A DNA stretch of 64,000 bases, from contig CP136063.1 of assembly GCA_032622095.1 (NCBI GenBank), positions 7,733,814 through 7,797,813 of the forward strand, written 5' to 3'. The stretch is from Siphonodentalium dalli. Taxonomy: Eukaryota; Mollusca; Scaphopoda; Gadilida; Siphonodentaliidae. Made by a program: the position numbers and the translations under genes. Numbering within the stretch: the first letter of the stretch is position 1; each line of letters starts with the position of its first letter. Below the pieces are notes generated by a model. The model ran no database searches. It saw only the letters and a list, made by a program, of their open reading frames with translations, and was not told the origin of the DNA. Shown here in pieces: positions 45,190-56,235 of the stretch.

Positions 45190-45745
45190 ATTGTTTTTAT
45201 AAAAGGGCGACCCCGTTACTTCATTATGGGAGGTAGAAACACTTATAAAGCTTTTCTCAGTCTGAATCCATTAATTTAGTACAACTGGGGCGACCCGGTT
45301 TCTTCACTATGGGAGGTAGAACCACTTATAAAGCTTTTCTCAGTCCGAATCCATAAATATTAATATAAAAAGGGGACCCCGTTGCTTCGTTATGGGAGGT
45401 ATAACCACGTGTAAAGCTTTACTCTGCCTGAATCGAACAAATTTAGTATAAAAGGGGTCCATGTTGCTTCAATATGGGAGGTAGAACCACTTATAAAGCT
45501 TTACTCTGGCTGAATCCAACCAATTTAGTATAAAAGGGGTACATGTTGCTTCAATGTTGGAGGTAGAACCACGTGTAAAGCTTTACTCTGGCTGAATACA
45601 ACAAATTTAGTATAAAAGGGGTCCACGATGCTTCAATGTTGGAGGTAGAACCACTTATAAAGCTTTACTCTGACTGAATCCATCAAATTTAGTATAAAAG
45701 GGGTCCCAGTTGCTTCATTATTGGAGGTAGAACCACGTATACACA
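45190..45745. repeat. 82-83 bp tandem repeat, seven units
   Basis: AGGTAGAACCAC follows TTCATTATGGG at 45231, 45314, 45397, 45479, 45561, 45643 and 45725. Each unit reads AAGCTTTACTCTG, CTGAATCCA, TTTAGTATAAAAGGGG. TATAAAAGGGG resembles a TATA box, but repetition in every unit argues against a promoter. Confidence 0.9.
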
Positions 45746-45892
45746 CTAAAAAAAAGTAGGTAGATGTGGGTAGTTAAATTTGTTTCACTACTCTCCTAGT
45801 CTTTTTAGCTACTTTTCTTAGTCTATTTAGCTACCTGGAGCTGGTATTTTAAATACTGATTAGGTAGCAAAGATTCTTACACAGGTAGTTAA

Positions 45893-47515
45893 ATGGACGA
45901 ACATGACATTTGGAACTTATTTCCTATTCTTTATTTTCAAAAATGTGGCTTTCGGCCGATTTGATGGCATGGGTGGGAGGCCGGCCCCAAATACCACCAA
46001 AAAACACCCCGACCCCCACCCATCACCCCCGGTGGTGCCACCCCGAGGGGTTGAAAATGGGGATATGGACAATTTTCGAGAACGGTAAGGATTTCGACCG
46101 AGTTGGCGGCATGGGTGGGTGGCCGGCCCCAAATACCACCTAGAAACACCCCGACCCCCATCCATCACCTCCGGGTGCCACCCCGAGGGGGTGAAAATTG
46201 GGATATGGACAATTTTCGAGAACGGTAAGGATTTCGACCGAGTTGACGGCATGGGTGGGTGGCCGGCCCCAAATACCACCTAGAAACACCCCGACCCCCC
46301 CCCCCCCCCCCACCCATCACCCCGGAGGGTGCCACCCAGAGGGGTGAAAATGGGGATATGGACAATTTTCGAGAACGGTAAGGATTTCGACCGAGTTGAC
46401 GGCATAGGTGGGTGGCCGGCCCCAAATACCACCTAGAAACCCCCCGACCCCCACCCATCACCCCGGGGGTGCCACCCCGAGGGGGTGAAAATTGGGATAT
46501 GGACAATTTTCGAGAACGGTAAGGATTTCGACCGATTTGACGGCATGGGTGGGTGGCCGGCCCCAAATACCACATAGAAACACCCCGAACCCACCATCAC
46601 CCCGGGGGTGCCACCCCGAGGGGTGTTAAATGGGGATATGGACAATTTTCGAGAACGGTAAGGATTTCGACCGAGTTGACGGCATGAGTGGGTGGCCGGC
46701 CCCAAATACCACCTAGAAACACCCCGACCCCCACCCATCACCCCGGGGGTGCCACCCCGAGGGGGTGAAAATTGGGATATAAACAATTTTCGAGAACGGT
46801 AAGGATTTCGACCGATTTGACGGCATGGGTGGGTGGTCGGCCCAAATACCACCTAGAAACACCCGACCCCCACCATCACCCCGGGGGTGCCACCCGGAGG
46901 TGGTGAAAATGGGGATATGGACAATTTTCGAGAACGGTAAGGATTTCGACCGAGTTGACGGCATGGGTGGGTGGCCGCCCCCAAATACCACCTAGAAACA
47001 CCCCGATCCCCACCATGACCCCCGGGGTGCCACCCCGAGGGGGTGAAAAATGGGGTATGGACAATTTTCGAGAACGGTAAGGATTTCGACCGATTCGATG
47101 GCATGGGTGGGTGGGTGGCCGGCCGGCCCCAAATAGCACCTAAAAACAGCCCGACCCTTACCAATCACCCGGGGGGTGCCACCCCGATCGAGGGTATGAA
47201 AATGGTGTATGGACCATTTTCGAGGACGGTAAGGATTTCGACCGATTTGACTGCATGAGTGGGTGGCCGGCCAAATACCATCTAGAAACACCCGACCCCC
47301 AACCATCACCCCCGGGGGGTGCCACCCCGAGGGGTGAAAATGGGGTATGGACCATTCTCGAGAACGGCAAGGATTTCGACCGATTTGACGGCATGAGTGG
47401 GTGGCCGACCCCAAATACCACATAGAAACACCCCCCGGGTGGTGGGTGGGGGTCGGGTGATTCTTGGTGGTATTTGGGGTCGGGAATAAGTTCCAAATAT
47501 TATGTTCGTGTTAAA
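45893..47515. mobile_element. Inverted-repeat element filled with ten 140-bp tandem units
   Basis: The left end (GACGAACATGACATTTGGAA, then CCCCAAATACCACC) is repeated inverted at the right end (GGTGGTATTTGGGG, TTCCAAATATTATGTTCGTG). Between them GGACAATTTTCGAGAACGGT recurs near 46067, 46207, 46361, 46501, 46640, 46781, 46919, 47059, 47211 and 47349, a period of 138-154 bp. Units carry GGCATGGGTGGGTGGCCGGC and poly-C tracts of varying length. Overlapping minus-strand frames of 74-143 codons run through the array because stops are rare in this sequence. They shift frame every unit and are not genes. Confidence 0.85.
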
Positions 47516-48049
47516 CGGTTCGTATTCCTGATTGGTTAAACTGCATGCCACGTGATCGTTGTTTAAACTCTGTTTGAAAATATTCCGAACTTTAACGGCG
47601 CACTTTTCTCGATAACTGTCCAGTCACTCCAGTGGAAATAGCAACCACGTCTTTCTGCCTCTGGCAGTAGGCCTACGGTACGAAACGACCAGATGGTCGG
47701 AACTTCTCTGTTGGATTTAGATGATTAAAATAGGACATTGCATTCGTTCCCATGGTAAGTTTCTTTTGTACTATCGTATGAACACATATGCATGAGGTTT
47801 TTATAGGAAATATGACATTTAACGTCCAATTATGAAGTGATCATGGGTGATACATGTACCTCGAATATTGGAAAGGTAGATTTCCTAAAAATAATAGTAT
47901 TACTATTAGTATTAGTAATGATTAATGTGAGAAGAAAAATTGTGTGTGTCCAACCACAGTCACTGTACATAAACAGTTCTGGGTAAACAACGGATCGATA
48001 TATAATGGCCCGATTCAACGATTGGGCTAAAAGTTAAAACAGTCAATTG
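47516..48049. other. No gene seen
   Basis: AT-rich with a short TATTACTATTAGTATTAG tract near 47897. No exon is supported. Confidence 0.4.
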
Positions 48050-48372
48050 GTGAACGTTCAGACGACCACGATTCAATCGTAAGCAGCTGTCGTAAGTGGA
48101 AAAATTTCCATTATCGATAAAGGAAGTAACCAGTAGTTGAATCATGACAATGTTGCAAGCCAAAAAATATTATCAAGCACTGTTTTATTTTAGATGCGAA
48201 ATCGTGGCATATCCTTGGCTACTTCCACTAATTGTGGATGTCGTACATGTATGTATGTAAAAATCATAGCTGGATATGATTGTAGGGAAGTCAATCACAT
48301 GCTTTAAAAAATACGAACAACTTACGATATCATGTACGACAACATCACAATCGTTGGATCCATTAGAACTTA
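48050..48372. mobile_element. MITE, copy C of the AGTGTACGTTYAGACGACC family (right end decayed)
   Basis: GAACGTTCAGACGACCACGA (48053) matches the left end of copy A at 20546. TTTTAGATGCGAAATCGTGG, GTATGTAAAAATCATAGC and AGTCAATCACATGCTTT follow in the same order. The right terminal repeat is not recognisable. Confidence 0.7.
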
Positions 48373-48821
48373 CTATCAATGCTTACGCCTTGTAAGTTCC
48401 AACATTAGCCCTAAATGCCATAGGCGAGTAGATTTTCAATAAAAGTAACAATTATGACCAAGGCACATGTATTTATCAACTAAATACTAATACAAGTATG
48501 AAACCACCCACTCACCAATGTGTCATTTATCCTTAAAATGACAAATAACAGAACGTAAACACTGGCAGACATGTCTACCATAGTATGTGACCGCAACATG
48601 TCATTACACACGTTCATGAATCATGTGGAATATACGAACAATCCACAATTATGTCGAGTTTGAGGGGATGGCAAAGTTTGGTCAAGATGGCCACCGCGGA
48701 TTGCACCCTACCTCCAGATGATCAATAATTACTCACCGGCCATAGAAATTTGTAATTGCCTCGCCGCGGTGTACGTTCATTAAACTGAAAAAAGACGATG
48801 CAAACCAGAAATCTAACCACG

Positions 48822-48912
48822 GTGTACATGCCGTTCGGCTGCGGTGTAGTTGCCTTTCGGCCGCAGTGTACTTGCTGTTGGGCCACGGTGTACTTGCCAT
48901 TCGGCCGCGGTG
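48822..48912. repeat. 22-bp tandem repeat, four units, plus inverted partial unit
   Basis: CGGTGTACTTGCCGTTCGGC-like units follow one another at about 22-bp spacing, with substitutions. An inverted partial unit, CCGCGGCCGAACGGCAAATA, follows at about 48939. Confidence 0.75.
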
Positions 48913-49028
48913 CTCAACTGCAGTTACAAACTCTGACACCGCGGCCGAACGGCAAATACAACGCGGTGCCAATGGACACTTGTTTTGTCCAGCGGGGTAT
49001 GTCACAAATAGTCCTAGACCCCATTATA

Positions 49029-49246
49029 CAGTAATGCCCTAAGTAATCAACCTCTTAACCAAAGCAGAATTATGGGTAACGTTCAGGATTTAGTCGGAAT
49101 ATGGCTTGTTGCCTTTCATCGGAAAGCTCTCGCCGTAAGCTTTCTGATGAATGGCAACAAGCCATATTTCCGACTAAATCCTGAAAAGTTACCCATAATT
49201 CTGCTGGTTATTTAAACAGGTCGATTTCTTTAATAGGGCATTACTG
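49029..49246. mobile_element. MITE with about 100-bp inverted repeats and TA flanks (copy 2)
   Basis: Starts CAGTAATGCCCT and ends GGGCATTACTG between TA dinucleotides (49027-49028, 49247-49248). The arms meet at CTCTCGCCGTAAGC. It is the same family as 8014-8216, sharing TTTAGTCGGAAATATGG and CAGAATTATGGGTAAC. The two copies have diverged independently. Confidence 0.88.
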
Positions 49247-49334
49247 TAGCATTACTATATCGAGTGTGTTGTGTGTGACAGAACACTGGCCAGTGTAAAT
49301 AGTGGTAAACAAGTCAGGGGTTCCACAATTATTT

Positions 49335-49450
49335 GTACATGACCAAAAAACTCTTCAGTCTTATTCACCGAGGTGGGGTGGTGGAGGGGAATTGTTTTTT
49401 TTTTCAGTCTTATTCACCAAAGGTGGGGTGGTGGAGGGGAATTGTTTTTG
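49335..49450. repeat. Two-copy tandem repeat, about 54 bp
   Basis: CAGTCTTATTCACCGAGGTG and CAGTCTTATTCACCAAAGGTG each precede GGGGTGGTGGAGGGGAATTG. Confidence 0.85.
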
Positions 49451-49489
49451 GTTAGGTATACACAGATAAATACATGTATGGTTATTATA

Positions 49490-49860
49490 TCCCCCGATAT
49501 TAGTTGGCAGGTACCGGTATATTGTTGACCGTCCGACCATACAAACATTTTGCTTTGTAACTCGGGAGTCGGTTGTCATATTTTGATGCTCTACGGTGAC
49601 AGACCAGAAATGGGGAATGAATATGCATAATATCACGGGTTGTGACCATCGATGCCTACCAGAGTTATGGGCCCTGTTCGGCTTTATGAAATTCAGTCCG
49701 TTCAAAGTTTTTGCAATATAAGTGTCTGTTGTCGAATTTCCGATTTGGTTTGGTATGGTGATAGACCAGAATGATAGGGAAGGACATATGTACATATTTC
49801 TGCATATCACAGGTTTTGCGTGTCAATGCATACCAGAGTTTCCGGTCTTGTTCCATCCGT
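49490..49860. repeat. Modular repeat, two diverged units of about 180 bp
   Basis: GGTGACAGACCAGAAATGGG...ATATCACGGGTTGTG...TACCAGAGTTATGGGCCC (49597-49675) is echoed by GGTGATAGACCAGAATGATA...ATATCACAGGTTTTG...TACCAGAGTTTCCGG (49759-49850). The array is interrupted on its right by the SINE. Confidence 0.65.
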
Positions 49861-49888
49861 AAACACATTATGCATTATTATAACTCCG

Positions 49889-49975
49889 GGGCTCCCGGTG
49901 GTACAGTCGGTAGAGTGCCAGGTGTTTACTCCGTCCAGTGCTGACGAAGCTGGTTCGAACCCCGTCATAGGTAGA
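49889..49975 (+). mobile_element. tRNA-derived SINE, head region
   Basis: GGGGCTCCCGGTGGTACAGT starts a tRNA-like head with box A TGGTACAGTCGG and box B GGTTCGAACCCC about 40 nt downstream. Beyond it, GTGACTGGAATCATGTATCT and GGGCAAGTTTGTCAG look like the conserved body of invertebrate tRNA SINEs (TTGGGCAAG-type core), suggesting extension to about 50060. The tail and target duplication were not resolved. The frames on both strands here are artefacts. Confidence 0.75.
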
Positions 49976-50162
49976 GTGACTGGAATCATGTATCTGGGCA
50001 AGTTTGTCAGTTGATTTCCGGGGGGTCGGTGGTTTATACACGCAGTGAGACGATTTGCAATTTGAAAGGAATATACATGTATGTCAGCTGTGTATGTCAC
50101 TACTAAATTGTTGGAAAATCTATGACCACAATTTCAACCTATTTTTGGTATAAAGTTTCCAA

Positions 50163-50400
50163 CTAAATGTTGAGTGATGTTTGACTGCAGTTGGTGGGAT
50201 TAAGACCCATGCATAACCAGCCCACGTCCCACTCTGATGCCCCGTCCCAAGAGGGTGGTCTTGCATTCATCACTGATGATGAGAAATTGTCAATATTAGA
50301 TCTCATTGGAAAACAGGGTTTGATCTCGTCAGGGAGGGGATACAACCCCTTGTCCATGAGGGTTAGCTGCACCCATTGGGGAGATCTGCAATAGTCAGCC
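50163..50400 (+). CDS. Weak exon candidate, unknown protein
   Basis: TTTGACTGCAG at 50180-50190 is a possible splice acceptor. The frame after it stays open for 67 codons (50191-50394) with an unbiased, protein-like composition (FITDDEKLSILDLIGKQG). No family is recognised and no donor is convincing. It could be a pseudo-exon or a repeat. Confidence 0.2.
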
Positions 50401-50742
50401 CGGTATTATAATCTGGAGATATCCTGGTGGCACCCATGTTGCAAAAGAATGAAAGATATACAAAAATTTAAAGACAACAGAGCAGAAATTAGGGGGCCAA
50501 TAACAAGGCATGCATGTGGTCTCATAACCACAAAACTACATGAAAGTCACCCATATCAACCCAAATTGGATGCAGTATATATATATATGATTATATATGA
50601 TTTCATTATCTCTATATCATATATACATGTATTCGGTCTCTAACAACCATTAAATGCACTCAACATGTGATTTCCTCATGCTCCTGTTACGCAAATTCTA
50701 GTATAAATTTTTTTTAATTTCAGACAAAGCTCAAACATAACA
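50401..50742. other. No gene seen
   Basis: AT-rich with a TATATATATATGATTATAT tract near 50577. Nothing else supported. Confidence 0.4.
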
Positions 50743-50977
50743 TCTGACCAGACAAGACATAGAAACCGCTAATCCCATTACCATGCTAACAACATCAGTC
50801 GAACATGATAAACCTTCAAAACAATAACACCGGACACTAGATTACGACCAACCACAGTCACACACGCCATGGATAAATACACTGTCAAAAGCACAGTATT
50901 TTTTTTTGTACGGTTATATCTGGCATATATCCATGGTTATATATAAACAGACTACGGGCATCTGACCACAGGTCATT
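50743..50977. mobile_element. Inverted, deleted copy of the end of the 16888-19692 element
   Basis: Reads in reverse like 16888-17125: CAAGACATAGAAACCGCTAA, CACGCCATGGATAAATACAC, CGGTTATATCTGGCATATA, CCATGGTTATATATAAAC, GGGCATCTGAC. Only this end is present, so it is a truncated or solo-end remnant. Confidence 0.75.
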
Positions 50978-51264
50978 TGCGTAAAAAAAAAAATATCTAA
51001 TTCTTTCATTCCCTCAAGCTACTTATATCTTCAAAGGATGAAGCAGAAGTTTTTAGGCTGTCAGTAAGATTCTAAGAGATAAGGTGGCAACTAAAGGTTT
51101 AAAGGGATACTGTACACAAATGTTGTTGTTGGCTTCTATAGTCTCTGAGTTGGAGAATAAGGTAACAACTTTTCCATTAATTGAAAGTCTGTTGAGTACG
51201 AAGTAGTGTTACGGATAGCAAAATTACCCAAATGCAAAAATACAAATTGTCGTTGTCGAGTAAT
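50978..51264. other. No gene seen
   Basis: No exon or repeat is supported apart from short A-runs. Confidence 0.4.
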
Positions 51265-51860
51265 TATACCCCCACTTTCGAAGAAAATGGGGGGTATACT
51301 GGATTGACTGCGTCTGTCCGTCACGCTTTCTCCGTCTGTTTGTCTGTCCGTCCGTCTGACCTCATAATTCGAACAACTATGAACCGATTTCAATAATTTT
51401 TTATAGGACGGTGTCTCCGCATGTCTCCGCGGTTCGGTCCGACTTTTTTTTTTCAAGTTACGCCTCTTTTTCGACTTATTTTGACTTAGAAAATTCTGTC
51501 CGACTTAATAGCTTTAACAAATATGAACCGATTTCCATAATTTTTGGTGTACATGCTTCTCACAATACCCTCTCTACATGATGCTGCTAGGGATTGGCTC
51601 AGACTGTTTTTCGTAATATTACACCTTATTTTCGACTTATTTTGACTTGGAAAATTCTGTCTGACTTAATAACTTTAACAAATATGAACCGATTTGAATA
51701 ATTTTTTCTGTACAAGCTTCTTGTGACACCATATCGATATTATTAGTCCGAATTTTTCTTTAAAGTTAAAAATCTTTTTGGTTGAGTTTACGGATAATGC
51801 GGGTTGAATTTGCCACGGTGGGTGTATGCTAGCACTCGAGTGCACACCTCTTGTTTTTGA
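51265..51860. repeat. Modular repeat with TATACCCCC hairpin and CCGTCCGTCTG tract
   Basis: TATACCCCC (51265-51273) pairs with GGGGGTATA (51291-51299). Next comes CTGTCCGTCCGTCTGACC, then three units of about 120-180 bp with CAATATGAACCGATTT-type and TTCGACTTATTTTGACTT modules (51376, 51520, 51680). It ends near GCACTCGAGTGCACACC (51832-51848). Confidence 0.75.
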
Positions 51861-52291
51861 ACAGTTTTCAACCAAATGTATCAAATAAAAGTTATATTAT
51901 ATGCATACTAGTCCCATATACTCATTTAAGTTATTGTATCGTCACTAGTCACTGAGTGGCTTGAGTTTTCTCCCCGTATCAGCATAATGTTTAAAACGAT
52001 CGTGTGTGCCATTTACCAATCCAGTATCCCTCAATTAATTTGATTACGTCTTGTACACGGAAATTCGTAATTTAATTTACGCCATTTTATGGCTCCAGTC
52101 ATAAATTGAATTTATAGCAAATTATTAACTTTGATTTTAAGATAGCCTATTAACCTGAGCATTTACAAAATACATCTTTGACTCAAATTACTTATGTTTC
52201 TATATATTATCGATATTAGATCGTTGTTAGGCCATAATAAATATATTCCTAGATGATCATCGGAAGTTTTTTGAAAATTGGGGCGGGGGGG

Positions 52292-52433
52292 GGTATTTAT
52301 TATTTATTATTTATTTCCATCTCGGCATAGATGAACCAAGTAAAGTTGATTCAATTCATTGCTATGTTGTATACATGTGCAATATTAATAAAATGTGAGT
52401 TAAATGAAGTGAAAGATGGAAATAAATAATACC
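52292..52433. mobile_element. Small inverted-repeat element (MITE-like)
   Basis: GGTATTTATTATT...TATTTCCATC on the left pairs with GATGGAAATAAATAATACC on the right (52415-52433). The core is about 90 bp, AT-rich and non-coding. Confidence 0.65.
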
Positions 52434-55400
52434 TGACAATAAATGTCATGTTATTATATATATACATGTATATTCCCGTCATTTACTTCATTTATAATAA
52501 AACACATATGTATATATTAATATCGCACACACATATGTTGTGGTGCAAACTATATGTCAAAAGATGCCCATCTCAAGCATATTCGCATGCCCTATTTCTG
52601 TGATTCGTTTGGTATCCCGAGAAATGAGCAAATGCTTGCGGTACGGAACAAGCACGATTAGGCCGAAAAAAATAAAATATTTGTTTCGTATTACTATGCC
52701 AAAAAATCCAGGTAGGTAGGTAGGGATTTTTTTTGGTAATATTTTTTATTTTTTTCCCGAACAGTTAAGAAGTGCATTAATGCTCTTTATACTTGTGTTA
52801 ATGCTGTCCATGTATATTGTAAGAAAACAGTTAATGTAGCACAATAATATGATAAGTAAAATAAACAAATGCCTCCCAAGCACTCAACTATACGGTTCTC
52901 TTGTAATTATTCTCTCAGTTTAGATTGTGGTGGCACATCTACCTCAGAGCACAATATTGACATATCAACAGGCCCAAGATGAACACCATAATAGGGCTTT
53001 TCTATGACTTTATAATAATATAACTTGTATGATATTAATTCAAACCTCACTTATATATTTGGTCATACACCTCAGGACCTAAGACACACCTCCACTGGCA
53101 GGATATCTCACATGCGCCTCAGTCACATATTGCACAGGGTGTAAATGTCCCTCGATTTCATTGAAATATAAAGACCCTCACCACATTGAAAATGGTACCG
53201 GTGTTCTGCTTAATAAGTACGTCCTGCCAGATAAGTCAATATTTCTAATAATAGTAACGTGGATGCATAGCCCCGCCCTCGGAGAAATATCGCTGCAATT
53301 ACGACATGGTCGTTTGGCGTTGCCTAGTCAATAAATTTGTAGTGTATGACGTACTACGCACACCATATCGAAAAAATGCTTCCGTGATCTGATTTTTGAA
53401 ACGTTTTTACGCGAATAAAGGTTTAAAATCAACTCCCCGGGCAAATTTCTTCGTATTGGGGACAGGGAATGTGTTAATACATATGGCATCGCTGTTGATA
53501 AGAATAAATTCACATTTATGCAATGACTAGACCTACCCTAACTTATGATGTCGATTAATAAATATGGCCCATCGATTGCTAATTATGGCAAAATAATTAA
53601 ATGCTTCTGAGAATTTAGCATTGAATGAGAAAACAAAGGTTATTACCCCCCCCCCCCCCCCCCATTGTTGATAACTACTGTATTTTTGTCTATATTACAT
53701 TCTTGGAATGGTCGTATAGGCTATAGGCTATATTAGCCTATATATACCGTAATTATCACGATAACCCCTTCGGTGGCTACATGCATCACAATGAATGTGC
53801 ATTGATACACAGGAAGAATCACAACCAGTTTTGAATACGTTACTAAAATGCTTTAACAAATTGGTAACAATGGATTGGTCAAGTACGCTTGTATTAAAGA
53901 TCCTCCAGAGTTTGATACCGCGCGCTCTGTAGTCTATTATACTACAATCCACGGAAACATGCGAATTTCACTGAATCAACCACAACATAATCACAAACTT
54001 TGAGTTGGTGGTTATATACTGATGATGCTCGTAGTTATATATGAGAGCACACATATCAATATATAGTGTACTATATTTGCATTCTTGGCAGCTATAGTGT
54101 AAACCATCGATCGAATCTCCAATAAAGAGCAACCGAGGCGACATCGTGCGAAAAAAAAGTCACTCAACCATGTTCGGTAGCATGCCTACACCTATATATG
54201 TATGGATCCCATGCAAAATATCCCCTATTCATTTCGTTAACTCCGTGTTTGTGTGACTGTCTGCTGTGGCAGGTGGTTAAGCGTGCCTGTATATAGGCCT
54301 TCGCATCCACAAATCCCAGCCTATATTAGGAATTGATAAGTTGTATATACATCGTTGGGTGGATAAACTATATACGTATATGTCTGAGGGATGAACCATT
54401 TATATCAGAATCGCGATAAAGGTTATACGGTGAGCAAACTTATATTTAAAACATATTTAGGCCCTATACATGAACGTGTCTAGAATGTTTCCGTTTTGGT
54501 GCAAAAAACTTGGAATTTCTAAATGCACCACCTTTGATCGAACCAAAATAATTCTCAAAATTGAAGAAAAGCTATATAATTGCACAATGCTATGGCCACA
54601 TATTGGAAATTTATAATCGCCTACTGCACACATACCTATTAGTGTATTGGACTTCAAAGTTCAAACTGTTGATTTTTTTCACCAAAGTGGGAAGGGGAGA
54701 CACCACGACCCCGTCCCGTGTCAACGCGTCCGTGCATATACATAACTGATATCGTCAATGCTACTGCATTTTCTCCCCCGCCGCATGCAGCACAAGTTAC
54801 ATGCATGGGGAGGGGGGGGGTCTGTGCTAAATTAATTACTGTATGTTCAACTCAATTGCAGAACATTCTGCAAATAAAATATTGTTTGTATGAATTTATG
54901 CGTGGGAAAACGAAATACCATTTACGAAAGTAAGTTCTATATGCATTTCTACCCCGCCCCATTTCCACAGAAGAATGCCCATTGCATCAATTTCGAGTAG
55001 TGGTTTGGACGACCCAAGTTCGTCAGTTCTATGTTCTTGTTGTTTTACCAAGAACTCAACGAACCAACAATCGAGTATTCAATAAAAGAGAATTAAGTGC
55101 GAGTTTACACACTGTCCAATTATGGATTGCTCGATAATAAATTACTAACGCAAGCGCGATTGGCTTAAGGACTACATATACTCAAATTAAACAGCAGGAG
55201 GTAGTACCATGCCTCTTGGAAACTAGTGACACAAGATTATTTACTGCAGATGTCACTTCCTAAAGAAATGAACTGGAAAATATTTCATTTGACTATACTA
55301 AGTTATTATAAGTGAGCAATTACTGGTAGCGTGATAAAAAAAATCCCAGACAAAAGAATTTTGCTAATATAAAATATTATCACCTGAGCGCATATTTAGG

Positions 55401-55460
55401 CCTATGTCAGAGATAAGCACCTTGAAATTGGAGTTTTCTTTAGTAAAATTATCTAACTCA
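52434..55460. other. No gene seen; AT-rich DNA with C run
   Basis: About 3 kb without a supported exon. A run of about 16 C lies near 53646-53662. TATAGGCTATAGGCTATATT (53715) is a short direct repeat. GGTAGGTAGGTAGGGA lies near 52711. Confidence 0.4.
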
Positions 55461-55489
55461 AGTTAGAACTCTGACATATATTAATAAAA

Positions 55490-56235
55490 ACTGTTTGTCT
55501 GTCTAGACGACCAAATGGCTGGACCATTGGTGCTAAAAAATGTACATATGGGTCAATTGACCCGGGGAGTGTCATGGGATTGCTGCCATTGACATCAGAT
55601 GTCTTAAAAGGACAATAATAATTAATTATACACCCAAAATGGTCGGAATTTTGTAATAAAGATTGCTTCGCATGGGTCAATTGACACGAGATAGGTGTTG
55701 TTAACATCTGATTCAGACGACTTAAAGGGGCATAAACAATTCTAATTTAAAAAATGAATCATATACACAAAATGGTTAGACTCTGGTCGCTGGAAATTGG
55801 TATACAGGGGTAAATTGACCCGGGCAAACTTAAAGGGGAACTTATAGACTATATTATAGAGATGAGCAATTCGTATCAGCTTAAACAATATGTAGTAAAA
55901 TTGGTACACATGGGATCCCATGACTAGGGGAATGTCATGGGATTGGCGCCTTGGACATCAGATGACATAAAGGGATGTTTGTAAATTATGTTAACATAGC
56001 TTATCAATTAAAAACATTTATCATCTCAGAAGATATATGGGAAAATTGGTACAGAGATAAATTGGGCGTGTCATGGGATAGGTGCCGTTGACCTCAGATG
56101 ACTTAAAGAAGTACTAATAATTAGCAATAAAGAGCGTTATTATCAACTTAAAAGTAGAGGTAAATTTATCCAGAGTTTCATGCAATATATATGTGATGCT
56201 TATCTCAGGTGACTAATAAATAGTTTAAATGACTG
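55490..56235. repeat. Degenerate tandem repeat, about five units of 130-160 bp
   Basis: Units share ATTGGTNCACATGGGTCAATTG, GTGTCATGGGATTG, CATCAGATGACTTAAAGGGG in order, at about 55540, 55670, 55795, 55905 and 56045. The same style of module is common in molluscan intergenic DNA. No coding frame. Confidence 0.65.

Noticed and set aside
45600-45740. TATAAAAGGGG as a core promoter
   Set aside because: It recurs in most units of the 82-bp array and no coding region follows at promoter distance.
45910-47551. Several overlapping minus-strand frames of 74-143 codons with repeated Pro/Gly/Ser-rich peptides
   Set aside because: They follow the 140-bp tandem array. The period is not a multiple of three, so every unit changes frame, and several frames are open at once. 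This is composition, not a repeat protein.
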